Made by a program: the position numbers and the translations under genes
Source: Arachis hypogaea
Taxonomy: Eukaryota; Streptophyta; Magnoliopsida; Fabales; Fabaceae
Assembly (NCBI RefSeq): GCF_003086295.3
Contig: NC_092048.1
Location: forward strand, 39,494,425-39,558,424
Direction of reading: 5' to 3'
DNA: 64,000 nt
Part shown: in pieces, positions 10,685 to 22,291 of the stretch
Numbering within the stretch: position 1 is the stretch's first letter
How the letters are laid out: each line of letters starts with the position of its first letter
Notes under the pieces: model-generated
The model's database searches: none
The model's input: the letters and a program-made list of their open reading frames with translations, nothing else
What the model was told of the DNA's origin: nothing

Positions 10685-12939
10685 GTCCACCACATATAAA
10701 ATATAACTACACAAACTAAAAGAGAGTCTTTCTACTATACTGTGAAAAGTCTTGTTATTAGCTCCTATAATTTCCTTACATATTTAGCCACATTTGTTGG
10801 TGCATGCATAGAATGGGAGCATACGGATGGGGATTCTTAACATTCTAATCGCAACCATGGGCAAAATTTTCTCATTTAACACTAAACATATATTGAAAAC
10901 ATTTTAGGGTAACATATTAAAAAGGTAATGTAACAATTTATCAGCTCCAGTAAATAAATTTCCATCTTCATCTTTTTTTGAACTTGAACTATGGTTCATT
11001 GTAACAAGTTATAAAAACCTAACAAGCAAGCAAGCTATAACTATTAAGTAGTAACCACTAACCAGTACATAGAATTATGACATCCTACCATTCTAAACAT
11101 GTATTCTTTTTAAATAGAAAAAATTAAAACTAATTTTTTTAGTGGATCATCCAATTATATATTACACTTTCACTAATTACTACATGGACGGATAAGAACA
11201 CCATCCAAAATTTACCTTTTGTAAAAGAATATCATAATGGGTTAAGAATGTTGATCTTATAATAACCATCTAATTTATATGAAAATAAACATACGTCCGA
11301 AAGAAACAACATACATTGGTTACCTTGTCCGACTATTCACTTTTCCCGTCGAATGAATTGCGAAGGTTGTCGATCGAATGCATGGTAATATCGTCGGTGA
11401 AAGCATCTGGCGCGAGACAAATCGGTTCGATGGAATTGTCCTCCATTAAAATGGCTGTGAGAGTTCACGTACGTATGAAAAGGGAGCCGCAACTCTCCCG
11501 TGTATTACACCAGATCAGTCGGTGACGACGAGGCGACAATGGTGGACGTGGTAGGCTGCACGGTGTGCGGGTTGTGGGCTGTGGGGAAAAAAATTTCGTC
11601 GCTTGGGGGTTGGTCGGACGTTGGCGCAAAAGGAAGCGGCGTCGCTTATGGGTGCGCGGCGATGGCTGGCTTATTTGTGGGAAAGGTCCACCGAGAAAGA
11701 GAGGAGATATGGTGCGAGAAGAGAGAAAACATGTAACTATTTAGTATTGCAAAACCTGATTTTTTAAAATTTGAAAAATGGTTATTATTATAATTAAATT
11801 AATCAAATCATTAATTAAATTTATGATTAATTTAATTTTTTAACCCCATTGTTCATATTGTTCACCAGTATTATTATTCACTTATACTTTTTCTTACCAA
11901 AAATATACTTAAACCCAATAAACACAGTTGGACAAAGTAAAGTAAGTCCAAAAAATTTACAACTCAGCTTAAAGCTAACACCATGGCTTGACTTAACATC
12001 ACCTTCACACAAAATTCCAAAAAAAAAAAAATTCACCTAAACACAAAAAAAAAAAAAAAAAAAAAAAAACATTAGCTTCACGCAACCACCTTTTACTGTA
12101 TATGATTAGAGGAGAAATTGAATGGACATTAATATTTTTAACTGTGCAACGGGTCTCAATCCCACCTTGAAGCCATCATCTTGATGATCAGTCAAACACA
12201 ACTCTCAACATCTTGATCGTTAATATTATTTATGTAAATCTTAATGGTAGATGTGAACGGAACATCATATTCATATCAAGTACAACGGAATATGTGAACC
12301 CCTTCCTAAGAGTCATTTTTAGATAAACATAAAAGCATTGTTTTTGGACTTCCATTTTCATAGGCATGTCAAAGACAAAGCCCATGTACGTTGTTTAGTA
12401 TATAAATTGGGTCATGACCCTACCAAAAATATTGAAAGGGTTTAAGGCCCATAGAAACCAGATTTGCAATATTGAACCAATCATAGTCGTCATCCTCCGA
12501 AGCGGACGAGCAAAGCAGCGGCCAGCGGGCTTGAAGGCGAGGTATCAATGCAACCTTCGGTGGAGGCCGGAGGTGGCAACGGATGCCAGGCCGATGGAGG
12601 GGTCGACGTGTCTGCTGAAGCAGACGGCGCGAAGTCAATTGGAACAGAGGACAACCATTTGAAGCTAGGCAGATGGCGGGGTGGACGGCGACGCGAACGG
12701 CGGTGTGGAAGTGGTCACGGAAGCTGCAATGCAACCAGAGAAGCGAAGCAAAGGAAAGACCGACAATTCCGGAGCCAAGGACGGTCGCGACAGCCATGCG
12801 AGCACGAGAAGCAACCGGCCTAGCGGGTTAAGCGGGCGACGGTGGCATGTTCGCGGCGGATGAAGGTCTGCTTGGAGTTCGGAGGTGTTAGAGCGACGCG
12901 ACGCACACACGCAGCGGCCTAGAGAAGGAGGACGAAGTT
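10685..12939. other. Intergenic region without recognisable gene
   Basis: 10685-11310 is AT-rich with nothing recognised. 11320-11740 and 12450-12940 are GC-rich islands with overlapping open frames on both strands, none with a known motif. 11740-12420 is AT-rich with a poly-A tract at about 12043-12070, which might be the tail of an old retroposed copy. A perfect 16-bp palindrome CCGGGTCCGGACCCGG lies just beyond the end, at 12946-12961. Confidence 0.5.
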
Positions 12940-12985
12940 TGAAATCCGGGTCCGGACCCGGATTGGACCCGCGTTTCCTTGGTTC

Positions 12986-12991
12986 TGGGCC
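12986..12991 (+). promoter_or_regulatory. Site II (TGGGCC) element, RPS7 promoter
   Basis: TGGGCC about 105 bases upstream of the telo box. Site II motifs (TGGGCC/T) near telo boxes are typical of plant ribosomal protein promoters and bind TCP factors (family knowledge). Position and pairing support it; function here is inferred. Confidence 0.55.
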
Positions 12992-13090
12992 TGGATCTGA
13001 CCAAAAAAAGAACGAACGTAGTCGTCAATGTACTCAATTTAAGAGAAGGTTCACGTCCAAAAAAAAAAAAAAAAGAGAAGGTTTGATTGG

Positions 13091-13104
13091 AAACCCTAGG
13101 GTTT
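13091..13104 (+). promoter_or_regulatory. Telo box, palindromic (AAACCCTAGGGTTT)
   Basis: AAACCCTA is the plant telo box found in the leader of most ribosomal protein genes; here it is overlapped by its own complement to form a 14-bp palindrome. It is followed by a pyrimidine-rich tract, as in coordinately expressed translation genes. It lies in or just before the first, non-coding exon, which ends at the GT donor at 13130. Confidence 0.7.
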
Positions 13105-13487
13105 TCTCTTTGCTGCAAACTCAGAGCAGGTGACTCTTACTCCTTCCACATATCCCCGGCGCCTGCGTCTTGCTCAGGTCCCTCTTCTATTCAACAAAGC
13201 TTCTACTTTTCCCTCATTCTTAAACCGATTACAGAAATCAGTCAAAAATTCAAGAAACATTCTTTAATGCTATATTGCTGATTCAAAATTGTTAAGATGA
13301 TTTCTTGTATGGGCAATTTGATGTTTGTCCTATTATTTCTTTTTTTCTGATTTTTTATTCTATGGTTAGGCTTCGTAGACTTTTCACCATTATCTGCAAA
13401 CGATGATTAAGCATTTTTTTTTGTTTATAAAGCTATAACTTAATTGTACCATTTTATGATTCCTTTTGTTTGTGTAGAGTTGTGAAG

Positions 13488-16400
13488 ATGTTCACATCAA
13501 GGAAGAAAATCCACAAAGACAAGGATGCTGAGCCAACTGAGTTTGAAGAGTCAGTTGGGCAGGTTTGATTTTGAGACTGCCATTGAAATATTGCTAATTG
13601 GTATTAATTACAGTCACTGAGTGCATTCAACCTTTGTTGTTGCAGGCATTGTTTGATCTTGAAAACACCAACCAGGATCTTAAGAGTGACCTCAAGGATT
13701 TATATATCAATTCCGCAGTGTAAGGATCTCTCTTACATGCTTCTCTGAGCATGAAGGTTTATTTGATTTAAGTATGTCTTACTAGATGACATTTTTCTTG
13801 ATCTGCAGTCAAGTTGATGTTTCTGGGAAGAACCGCAAGGCTGTTGTTATCCATGTCCCTTACAGATTGAGGAAAGGCTTCAGGAAGATTCATGTTAAGC
13901 TTGTTAGGGAGCTTGAGAAGAAGTTTAGCGGCAAGGTTAGCAAACCCTTAACCTTTTTTCATGTGTAGAGTGTAGACTTGACGACATAGATTCTACTTGA
14001 TTTTACTTGATTCTCCTAAATCAAAATCGAAAATGTGAATTCCCTAAACCTACTAATATATAAATCGTGCTAAGATAGTCTGTATTAGATATTATATGAA
14101 ACAGCACAGTCCAGGACGAGTTGTGCATAAAACTCTTTCAAGAGATGCTCATAAACCACTATAGGGTAGCATGGTTTATCTTTTTTTTTTTTTTTCCACC
14201 TAAACCACTGTAGGGGAGCAACAACCTACCCCACACTACCCTAGCACAATTAAAAGAATATATGCGTAGGTTTATTTAAATACATTTAAATTATTTTTAA
14301 ATTGAAAGAATATATTTATTTAAAATAATAAGAGTGCGTTTATTTAAATTTAAAAAATTTTAAAATAATAAGAGTATGTTTATTTAAAATATTAAAATTT
14401 TAAATTTTAAATAAACCTACTTGTATTAATTTTAAAATTATTTAAAATAATACGAATATGTTTATTTAAATTAAAAAAATTAAAAAAAATTAAAATAATA
14501 AGATTACATTTATTTAAAAAAATTTAATTTAAAAATAATACAAGTGTATTTATTTTTTAGTTAAAAATTAACGGTTTTTTTTAAATCGAATAAATATAAT
14601 TAATCATATGAGTACAATAATACGAATACATATAATTTTATAAAACTAAATTGAATCATTAATTTAAAATATATCTATTTAAATTTAAATTACAAATTAA
14701 TTCAAATTTTATAATTTAAAATTTTAATTATTTAAATAAATTAAATTAACTGAAAAATAAAAATATACCAATACAAGTTAAATCGTATCAAAATGTAAGC
14801 AAGTTTGTTTGAGTCCATAAACAAACTTTACGTAAATAAGCAAACTTTATGAAAACATAATAAAAAATTAAATCCTAAAAAATAATGTGATTTTAATTTG
14901 TTTTGAAAATTAAAATTTTTTTATATTTTGTAATAGAAAAAAAAAACCTAATTAACATTGAGCTGGTCCAATATATTAGATAATTTTGTTTCTTTCTAAT
15001 GATTTTTTATTATAATTTTGGTTTAAGAATAATTTATAATTGACAATTAACTACAATTTTTCAATTTACATTAATCAATTTGTTTTTATAATAATACATA
15101 TAACGGTGAAAAATCTAACATCATGGCTAATTGGCTATATCATATGTCCTATATATTTAAATCATCGACGCCAATTAAGTTTTTTAATTAATCTAGATGC
15201 TCCTTCGTCAAGTTTATATTAAAAAAATAACTACAATTTTCCAATTTAAATTAATCAATTATGCCCTATACATAGATTCCAAGTGCTTTCTCCCCCTAAT
15301 TTCAAAATGTTACTCATCACATTTAACCTAATCTAATATGCCACTTTTATTTTAAGAAAACACATTTTGTACGTTTAAAAATTACAATTTTAACAAAATA
15401 TATTTTAAAATACTCAAATAACAAAACGAATTCCTAAGATATGTTTTATTTGACAAAATAAACTAAACATATATAATAAATTGAGGTTTAGGGTTTTGCA
15501 TGTTAATCGTGTTAAGAGTGTGAATTAGGTTGTTGCAGTGCTAGGGGGTGTGGAGTAGCTAATTGCACGTAAATCGTGCTATCCCATAGTGGTTTAATCA
15601 TCATCATCATCACATCCTTTGAGTGTGGCCCTTCCCGAACCCTGTAGTAAGGCAGGATGCTTACCTACCGGGCTGTCCTTTGTTAATCCCTGCACCAATC
15701 TACTACCTTACTACTTTTATCTCGATTTACTAATATACCATGCATTTTGGTGCAACTTACTGCTCTACTACCTTACTACTTTTATCTCGATTTACTAATA
15801 TACCATGCATTTTGGTGCAACTTACTGCTCATTGAATGGTAATCCTGGGTCGTTTAATACTTCATTGGATAAACGTTATGAGGAAGATGTCTTATCAACT
15901 TCATATGTTATGGTTGGTAATTAATTTTGTTTGGTGTCAACATGATATGGCTAAGTACTCCCTCTTCCTGAGAAAGTGTCAATTCGTTCATTAACTCCTT
16001 AAAAGTAGACAAATAGTTGCCCATTTAATACACTTTTTACCTGGTTAATCCTATTGATGTCTTCTCTGATCTAACTTCTTAAAGTTGCTATATCTTGATA
16101 ATGGACTCCTCATAATCTTTTAGGATGTAGTCTTGCTTGCCACCCGGAGGATAGTGAGACCTCCAAAGAAGGGTTCTGCCGTTCAACGCCCCCGAACCCG
16201 CACCTTGACTGCTGTTCACGAGGCAATGCTGGAGGACATTGTATTGCCTGCTGAGATTGTTGGAAAGCGTGTGAGGTATAGACTCGATGGATCCAAAGTT
16301 ATGAAGGTAAAGCCTTGGCTTTCAACGAAACTTTTATTCATCTCTTGAATCATTCTTATATTCTAAATTCTAATAAAATGTTTCATTGGTGCTTTTTATG

Positions 16401-16527
16401 GGGATAGGTTTTCTTGGATCCAAAGGAGCGAAACAACACGGAGTACAAGTTGGAGACCTTTTCTGCTGTGTACAGGAAGCTGTCTGGCAAAGATGTCGTG
16501 TTCGAGTATCCCATAGCAGAGAATTAG
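13488..16527 (+). CDS. RPS7: 40S ribosomal protein S7 (eS7)
   Basis: Cytosolic small-subunit ribosomal protein eS7, needed for 18S rRNA maturation and translation. Coding exons are 13488-13562, 13646-13719, 13809-13935, 16124-16306 and 16408-16527, all with GT-AG borders and phases that join cleanly to 579 bases (192 aa), the usual plant length. It starts [20 protein letters not shown], has [26 protein letters not shown] and [21 protein letters not shown] cores and ends [11 protein letters not shown] non-coding first exon ends at 13129 and the leader intron is 13130-13477. Intron 13936-16123 (2.2 kb) is enlarged by a repeat. No lesion seen. It is convergent with the M50B gene downstream. Confidence 0.97.
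14152..15598. mobile_element. Probable non-autonomous DNA transposon in an RPS7 intron
   Basis: The left edge reads TAAACCACTATAGGGTAGCA; the complement of the right edge reads TAAACCACTATGGGATAGCA, an imperfect terminal inverted repeat of about 27 bp. A second related block (left CTAAACCACTGTAGGGGAG) follows. The body is extremely AT-rich with repeated AAGAGT(A/G)(T/C)GTTTATTTAAA-like words at 14330-14540, and has no transposase. No clear target-site duplication is visible. Superfamily not determined. Confidence 0.6.
15700..15829. repeat. 65-bp perfect tandem duplication in the RPS7 intron
   Basis: The segment starting CTACTACCTTACTACTTTTA at 15700 is repeated immediately at 15765, with both copies ending ACTTACTGCT. 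The copies look identical, so the duplication is recent. It is intronic and does not touch splice sites. Confidence 0.9.
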
Positions 16528-17075
16528 ATTCAGTGTTAGCTTGGAATTTGTTTTGAGAATTGCATATGATTAATGCTTGTTAAAATTTTGCCTAGTTTTT
16601 TGCTTGAGCATGTTTCTTCTCGAATTACTGGTTTTTGACAATGTAGTATCTAATTTTTATGCTCCGATAAAAGGTTTAATTTATTCGCAGGTGTTCAATT
16701 TTTAGAAAAAGCTTCTTGTTGAGAAACAACTCCATTTGATGTCACTAATCAGATCATACAAGCAGAAAAAGAATAGTAATAAAATCTTGATGAATAAAAG
16801 AATGTGAAAACCGTTCCACTTGATGTTATGAATGAAAGATGTGCCCTTGTGTTCGTTTTAGGGACGAATTACTTTGATGACAAAATAAGGTAGTTCAATA
16901 TTCACATACACTCCTAATGCCTTTTGCGGTTTTGCCCGAACTATAGTTTTTAGAAGATACCCAACAAACACATAGCATTTTTCTTTATGAGTAGATAGAT
17001 GGGTGAAAAATGGACATGGGTAATTTGAAATGACCCGAGAATCTTGATATCATGATATGTATATTAGAATCTGGC

Positions 17076-18248
17076 TTATTGCGACAAGATAACGGTAGCC
17101 ACATACATTGCTCCACAGAGAAATACGATTGATATGAAACCCCTGCAATGACATGAAGAGTAAAAAGTGATCGTTTTTTCCTCCAAAATCTGATCAAACA
17201 TAACAAGATATACTCACCAAACGATACCCCATCCAACACCATTACAGCAACAAGGGCACACTTCCGCAAATTTTTCTGCATCACTTGTATTTACTCTTCG
17301 CGATATGAGGTCATCATAAATATCTGCATTATCCTTTCATTAGTTTTTCATCATACAATCAAGAATGTGATTTAATTCACTAATTCGATATCTCTAAATA
17401 CGTACCATAAATGGAAAACAAGCTGTTCATTACACCTGCATTTTGATTATATACAAGACAAATGAAAACTGAAAACTGCATCAAGGGTTCCATTAAATAA
17501 AATAAACCGTGCTTCAAAGAAAATGTGACCTATGAACAAGATAATGAATTGTAGTATTTTAACTGGGGTTGTCTCTTGCAGATACCATGTTCCCCCGATG
17601 AATATTATAAATCCTGAGAGCAAGCAACACAAGGAAATAATACTAAGAATATATATATGATCATGATGGTGAATTGATGATGCACTATATGGAAAGTACA
17701 TGCATACCAACACATAATCCTCCAAGACTCCACTGCATGAACATCAACAATAAAGGTTACATTCATCAATCTATTAAAATGAGAGATGAGAACTGAATAA
17801 GATGAGATCCCATACATACATTTCTTGCAATGAAGAGGACAAGAAAAAGAGCAGCAATGAAAAAAGCAGCAGCAACTCTGGTAGAAACAAGGTTGGTGGA
17901 TGCAAGGATGAAGAGCATGCCCCAAAATGATGAACCAAGATATCCAGCTGGCAAGATGCACAGGTACAAGCCTCCACGGGTCTTGGTGGCTCCGCCTTCG
18001 TCGGAATGAACCTCCATTCCTTCCACACTGCCACATGTTAGAACACAAGCCAAGGCATGGCTTAACTCATGCAGAAATACCGTTATAAGCTTAAACGGTT
18101 TCAGCAAGAAGGTTCTCCATAGCACCAAAATCACGATGCTGTAAACAGAGACAGTGATCATGAACGCCACCTGCTCCTTATTGCAGCACTTTTTGAGCTG
18201 CCACGTGGATGCTTGGGATAACTCGTCCCAATTGAGTATCCGCGACAT
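17076..18248 (-). CDS. M50B-like membrane metallopeptidase, copy A (intron-poor)
   Basis: Similar to plant peptidase M50B-like proteins, multi-pass membrane proteins of unknown substrate. Exons (minus): 18248-17820, 17732-17708, 17613-17530, 17435-17406, 17323-17218, 17142-17076, summing to 741 bases (246 aa) with consistent phases. The zinc-site motif HELSHA lies near residue 75 in a hydrophobic helix; several further hydrophobic helices follow (FIAALFLVLFIA, FIIFIGGTW). YDIYDDLISRRV and CPCCNGVGWG (a CPCC motif) are near the C-terminus, which ends ATVILSQ. Its first exon corresponds to three exons of copy B. The start MSRILNWDELSQ is the first ATG of the frame. Intact. Confidence 0.88.
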
Positions 18249-18281
18249 CTCTTTCTTGATATCAATTCAACAATGTGAATG

Positions 18282-18310
18282 CCTTCTTTTTCTTCTTCTT
18301 CTTCTTCTTC
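18282..18310. repeat. (TTC)n microsatellite
   Basis: About nine TTC triplets just upstream of the copy A start codon, within its probable leader or core promoter. Pyrimidine-rich on the plus strand, so GAA repeats in the sense of the gene. Confidence 0.7.
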
Positions 18311-18802
18311 ATTATATTAAAGCTATTTGTGTGTTGAAGAGAGCCTCGCACTGCAACATACTAACCGTATTTCGTTGATGCACAATCTATGTTATCTTGT
18401 AATGCTGTTGGAACTTGCTATTCTATCTATAATTAGTAGTAATTTAAGGATGAGAAACGAATATTCTAACATTTATGGACTTGAAAAACTTATTTTGAAA
18501 AACTAATATTCTAAAAATATTTAGCATTATATTTTCAAAAATTCATATTTTTGAAAAACAATTCTTTTTTTTTTTTAATTTTAAAATAAAGAGTCAATAT
18601 ATTATTTTAATTTATGCAGATAATAATCAGCGATAGTAAAGGCTATAATACAGAGTAGATTGTGAAGGAAATAATCATCGGTAACATTGTCCTTAATGAA
18701 TTGTACATATTTCTTGTCTTTTCTTCTGAAGTGAAAGCAGAGTCTTGTTTCCACTTTACAAATGGAGCTTTTGGGTTTGGTGAAAATGAGATTGAGTCTG
18801 CG

Positions 18803-20148
18803 TTAGGACAAGATGACAGCACCCAGGTACACAGCTCCGCATAGAAACACAAATGATATCAAACCCCTGAAATGAAATGCAACCCAACAAGTAGATTATG
18901 AATTAATAAAATCATTAGAAGAAGCTAAGCTAAGCTAAGCAAATCAAATAAATACACTGACCAAATAACACCCCATCCAACACCAGAACAAGGGCAAGGG
19001 CACTCCTGTGCGAATTTCTCTGCATCACTCGAATGCACTCGACGCGATATCAAATCATCATAGATATCTGCAGTTTATTTTTCATATAAGGAAGAATAAT
19101 GTATCACCAGATTATCAATAAATTGGATCATTTAGTCCTCAAACACATACCATAAACAGAAAACAAGCTGTTCATCACACCTGCATTTTTATTTTACAAG
19201 TTGTTAGTAATATAAAATTTAAATGAAAATTGTCACATTGCTAACTGACTGAAGCTAATTATGAATCTCCGTATTTGGTATTTACCTATGAACAGGATAA
19301 CATATCGTAGTATTCGAACTTTGGTTGTCTCTTGCAGAATCCATATTATTCCAAGGAAAATGATAAATCCTGATCGAGGCCTCAACAAAGAATATATATT
19401 TAAGTATACAAGAACGATTTTTTTTCATCATGTATAATTATAGAAGCAGTAAGCACATATGACATACCAATGCAAAGTCCTCGGAGAGTCCACTGCATGA
19501 AACATGAAGAACAAGGGAAGGTTCAGTTTAATTTGTCATAGCATATCAAGAATAATAATAATAATAAAATGAATTGCATTGACATACATTTTTGGCTACA
19601 AAGAGGACAATAAGTAGAGCAGCAATAAAACAAGCAGCAGCTATTCTAGCGGTAAGAAGCTTTGTTGACGCAAGTATCAAGATCATCCCCCAAAATGATG
19701 AACCAAGATCTGGATGGATTCCATTCTCACCAAATCAAAATGCAATAATTAACAAGAAAAAGAAAAGAGAGTGAGTAAGAGAAAGATACATCCAGCTGGC
19801 AAGATGAAGCAGTAAATGCCTCCACGGGTTTGGGTTGTTCCACCTTCATCAGCATGAACCTGGATTCCTTCTACCTGGCACACAATGAGGAATGCAATGA
19901 GCTTATTGAATGATTGGAATCTTGATTACTAATAATAAGGAGGAGTGTGACAGGCATACATGGCCGCATGTAAGTTTACAAGCAACGGCGTGGCTTGCCT
20001 CATGAAGAAAGACAGTAACAAGCTTAAAGGGTGTGAGTAGCAAGGTTCTCCAGAGTGCAAGTATAAGCACAGTGCAGACAGCAACAGTGACAAGAAACAC
20101 CACTTGCTCGTGGTTGCAGCAATTCTTGAGCTCCCAGTTCGGTTTCAT
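18803..20148 (-). CDS. M50B-like membrane metallopeptidase, copy B
   Basis: Tandem paralogue of the gene at 17076-18248, same strand, about 550 bp upstream of it. Exons (minus): 20148-19960, 19874-19790, 19709-19588, 19492-19468, 19369-19286, 19180-19151, 19067-18962, 18866-18803, together 705 bases (234 aa). The exons from 19492 onwards match copy A exon for exon in length (25, 84, 30, 106 bases, the last differing by one codon). HEASHA replaces HELSHA; both keep the HExxH zinc ligands. Hydrophobic segments, YDIYDDLISRRV and a Cys-rich CPCPCSGVGWG are shared. The start MKPNWELKNCC lacks the extra 12-residue leader of copy A. Looks functional; substrate unknown. Confidence 0.88.
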
Positions 20149-20504
20149 CTTCTAAATCTATCTCATCACACTCACTCGATTCAGCACAAGACGACACAGT
20201 CAACCCGCTCCGCTCCTTTCTATTTCCATTTTTTAAAGGGGATACATCTGTTCTATCACTTCTATGTTCATTATTTATTTGAAAAAGCATTTATTGTTAT
20301 ATTATTTTTTTTTGAAGACAGGAATTTTTATTGATTTCTAAAAAATCCAACTTGGACAACAATAATAAGAAATGATAAATACCAAAGGAATACATCAAAG
20401 AAAGAAACATTAAAATAAGAAATCTACTCTTAATATATAAAAGTAGATACATAAGCATGCACCACATTACTTTTAAGACATTTCTTTTCTCCTACTAATG
20501 CCAT

Positions 20505-20735
20505 GTCAGCAATATTGCTTACTTGGCACAACTTTAGAATTAACCACTCAATTCTTGCCAAATCAACTATTATTTCTAAATCAGCAAAAAAATAAAATAT
20601 ACAAATAAAAAAACTAAAAAATAGAATCCAATAAATTTGTAACCTCCAAATATATTGAATTTATATTCCTATATTTATTATATCTTATCGTTATAAACAA
20701 TACAATAAATTTATAACTGCAACAATTAATTTATA
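20505..20735. repeat. Direct repeat, left copy (partner 21335-21560)
   Basis: TTGGCACAACTTTAGAATTAACC at the left and TTGGCACAACTTTAAAATCAACC at about 21343 start two long similar segments. Both continue through ACCACTCAATTCTTG, AACTATTATTTC, AATAGAATCCAATA, ATTCCTATATTTATTATATC and ATAAACAATACAATAAATTTATAAC. They lie about 830 bp apart in the same orientation inside the Helitron-like element. Confidence 0.8.
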
Positions 20736-20811
20736 AATTAAAAGTTTAAAAAATGAAAATTATATTTTATTATTATAATTATGTTTATTATAATTATTTT
20801 AATTTTTGCCA

Positions 20812-20900
20812 ATGAATTATATCTCAAATGGCATAGTCTCTCATATTGGTCGCGAGTTCGAGTCTCTGTATCTTTGATAAAAAAAATTATTTTAATTTTT
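20812..20900 (+). repeat. tRNA-derived SINE fragment (candidate)
   Basis: TCTCAAATGGCATAGTCTCTC followed 20 bases later by GCGAGTTCGAGTCTC. The second block matches a Pol III B box (GGTTCGANTCC) closely, the first resembles an A box region. I know this pair from legume SINE-like repeats. No acceptor stem or cloverleaf can be folded, so it is not a functional tRNA gene. Confidence 0.45.
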
Positions 20901-21334
20901 AGAAGTAACACTAGGTACAAAGAACTATTATTGTAGTTTTTACTTATTATTAAAAACAAATTCTATTTTATTTTACCAATATAAAATTTGAAAAGAATAT
21001 TTGAAAATTAAAAAAAAAAAACAAATTTATTAAAAGAGTATCAAAACGAAACCAAAAAATATATGATATTATACATACATTTTCATATATTAGATACATT
21101 GGTAGTATATAAGATGCATCATGCATGCATGTTTACCTCAAAACACTAATTAACTATTTTCTTTTTTTTTACTAAAAATGTTTAACTTTTAGCTTTTGTT
21201 GCGTATATTTGTACATATAAGATGCATCATGCATGGATACAAATCTAAATATATAATTATTACAATAATTATGTTAACGGCAACTCCATAAGTTTAGGCC
21301 ATTGGCTACGTCAATTGCATTGCCAACTTTAGAA

Positions 21335-21560
21335 TAATTATTATTTGGCACAACTTTAAAATCAACCACTCAATTCTTGGCAGATCAACTATTATTTCCA
21401 AATCAACGAAAAAAAAATATACAAATAGAAAACTAAAAAATAGAATCCAATACATTTGTAACCTCTAAATACATTGAATTCATATTCCTATATTTATTAT
21501 ATCTTACCGTTATAAACAATACAATAAATTTATAACCGCAACAATTAATTTATTAATTTT
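21335..21560. repeat. Direct repeat, right copy (partner 20505-20735)
   Basis: The second copy, with scattered substitutions and small indels relative to the left one. The two copies could reflect an internal duplication or two nested members of the same family. Confidence 0.8.
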
Positions 21561-21958
21561 TATAAATAACTCACTAAAAGTAATAAACATCCATATTACA
21601 AATGTCATAATAATATTATTAATCATAATAAATTTTACGTTATAAGTATTCAAATTCCATACCATTTAAATTACATATATAAGTCTCTTATCACTATTCC
21701 TTTACATAACATCAAATTTAGCACAAAAAATTTATTTTCGAACTGCACATCTCAACCTTACTCAATAGAGCATCATTCTTTCAGAGCAGAATGGTTAGAA
21801 ATCGAATAACTATCCAAGATCTAATGGCCATGCAATGAGAATCTGATGATCAGGTATGACAAAAAAAATCACAACATACATCACACATTCATACTTACTC
21901 AAATACCATATACCTAATGATAACATAAATTGAATATTGGAATAGGAAAAGATTTTCA

Positions 21959-22291
21959 CAATTTTAGCAACTATAAAAGAAATTGATGACAAATTAGGAT
22001 GAAACTATGTTAAATGTAAAAAGTGTCAGAAAAAAGCATATAAAAAAAAAGAAACAACTACATTTGTGGCACATGTAATCAAACACCACAATATCCAACA
22101 ATAAAGTAACTCTATATACTTTTCATAATCTCATCTATCAAATTATTAGTTGCTAGCCCAATACTTATTTTAGGTTCAGAATTCAATTAAAGGTTTTAGA
22201 TAAAAGTGTTACAACAACTTTTGTACTATTTGATGGCGACGCAAAAAACTTATTGGGCACAACTGCTTCAAATCTAATGATATTTTAGAAA
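21959..22291 (+). pseudogene. Replication protein A1-like OB-fold fragment
   Basis: ATIKEIDDKLG then a TGA where this family has Trp, then NYVKCKKCQKKAYKKK: the CX2C half of the RPA1 zinc ribbon. About 80 codons later and after a frame change comes VLDKSVTTTFVLFDGDAKNL and LLGTTASNLMIF, the conserved end of RPA1 DNA-binding domain C. RPA1 binds single-stranded DNA; RPA1-like copies are regular passengers of plant Helitrons. Stops and frameshifts make it a relic. Confidence 0.65.

Noticed and set aside
12420..12910. Overlapping frames of 60-125 codons on both strands in the GC-rich island
   Set aside because: GC-rich DNA lacks stops by chance. No domain, no consistent splice pattern, and low-complexity translations.
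20812..20900. A functional tRNA gene
   Set aside because: B-box-like sequence is present but no acceptor, D or T arms can be folded.
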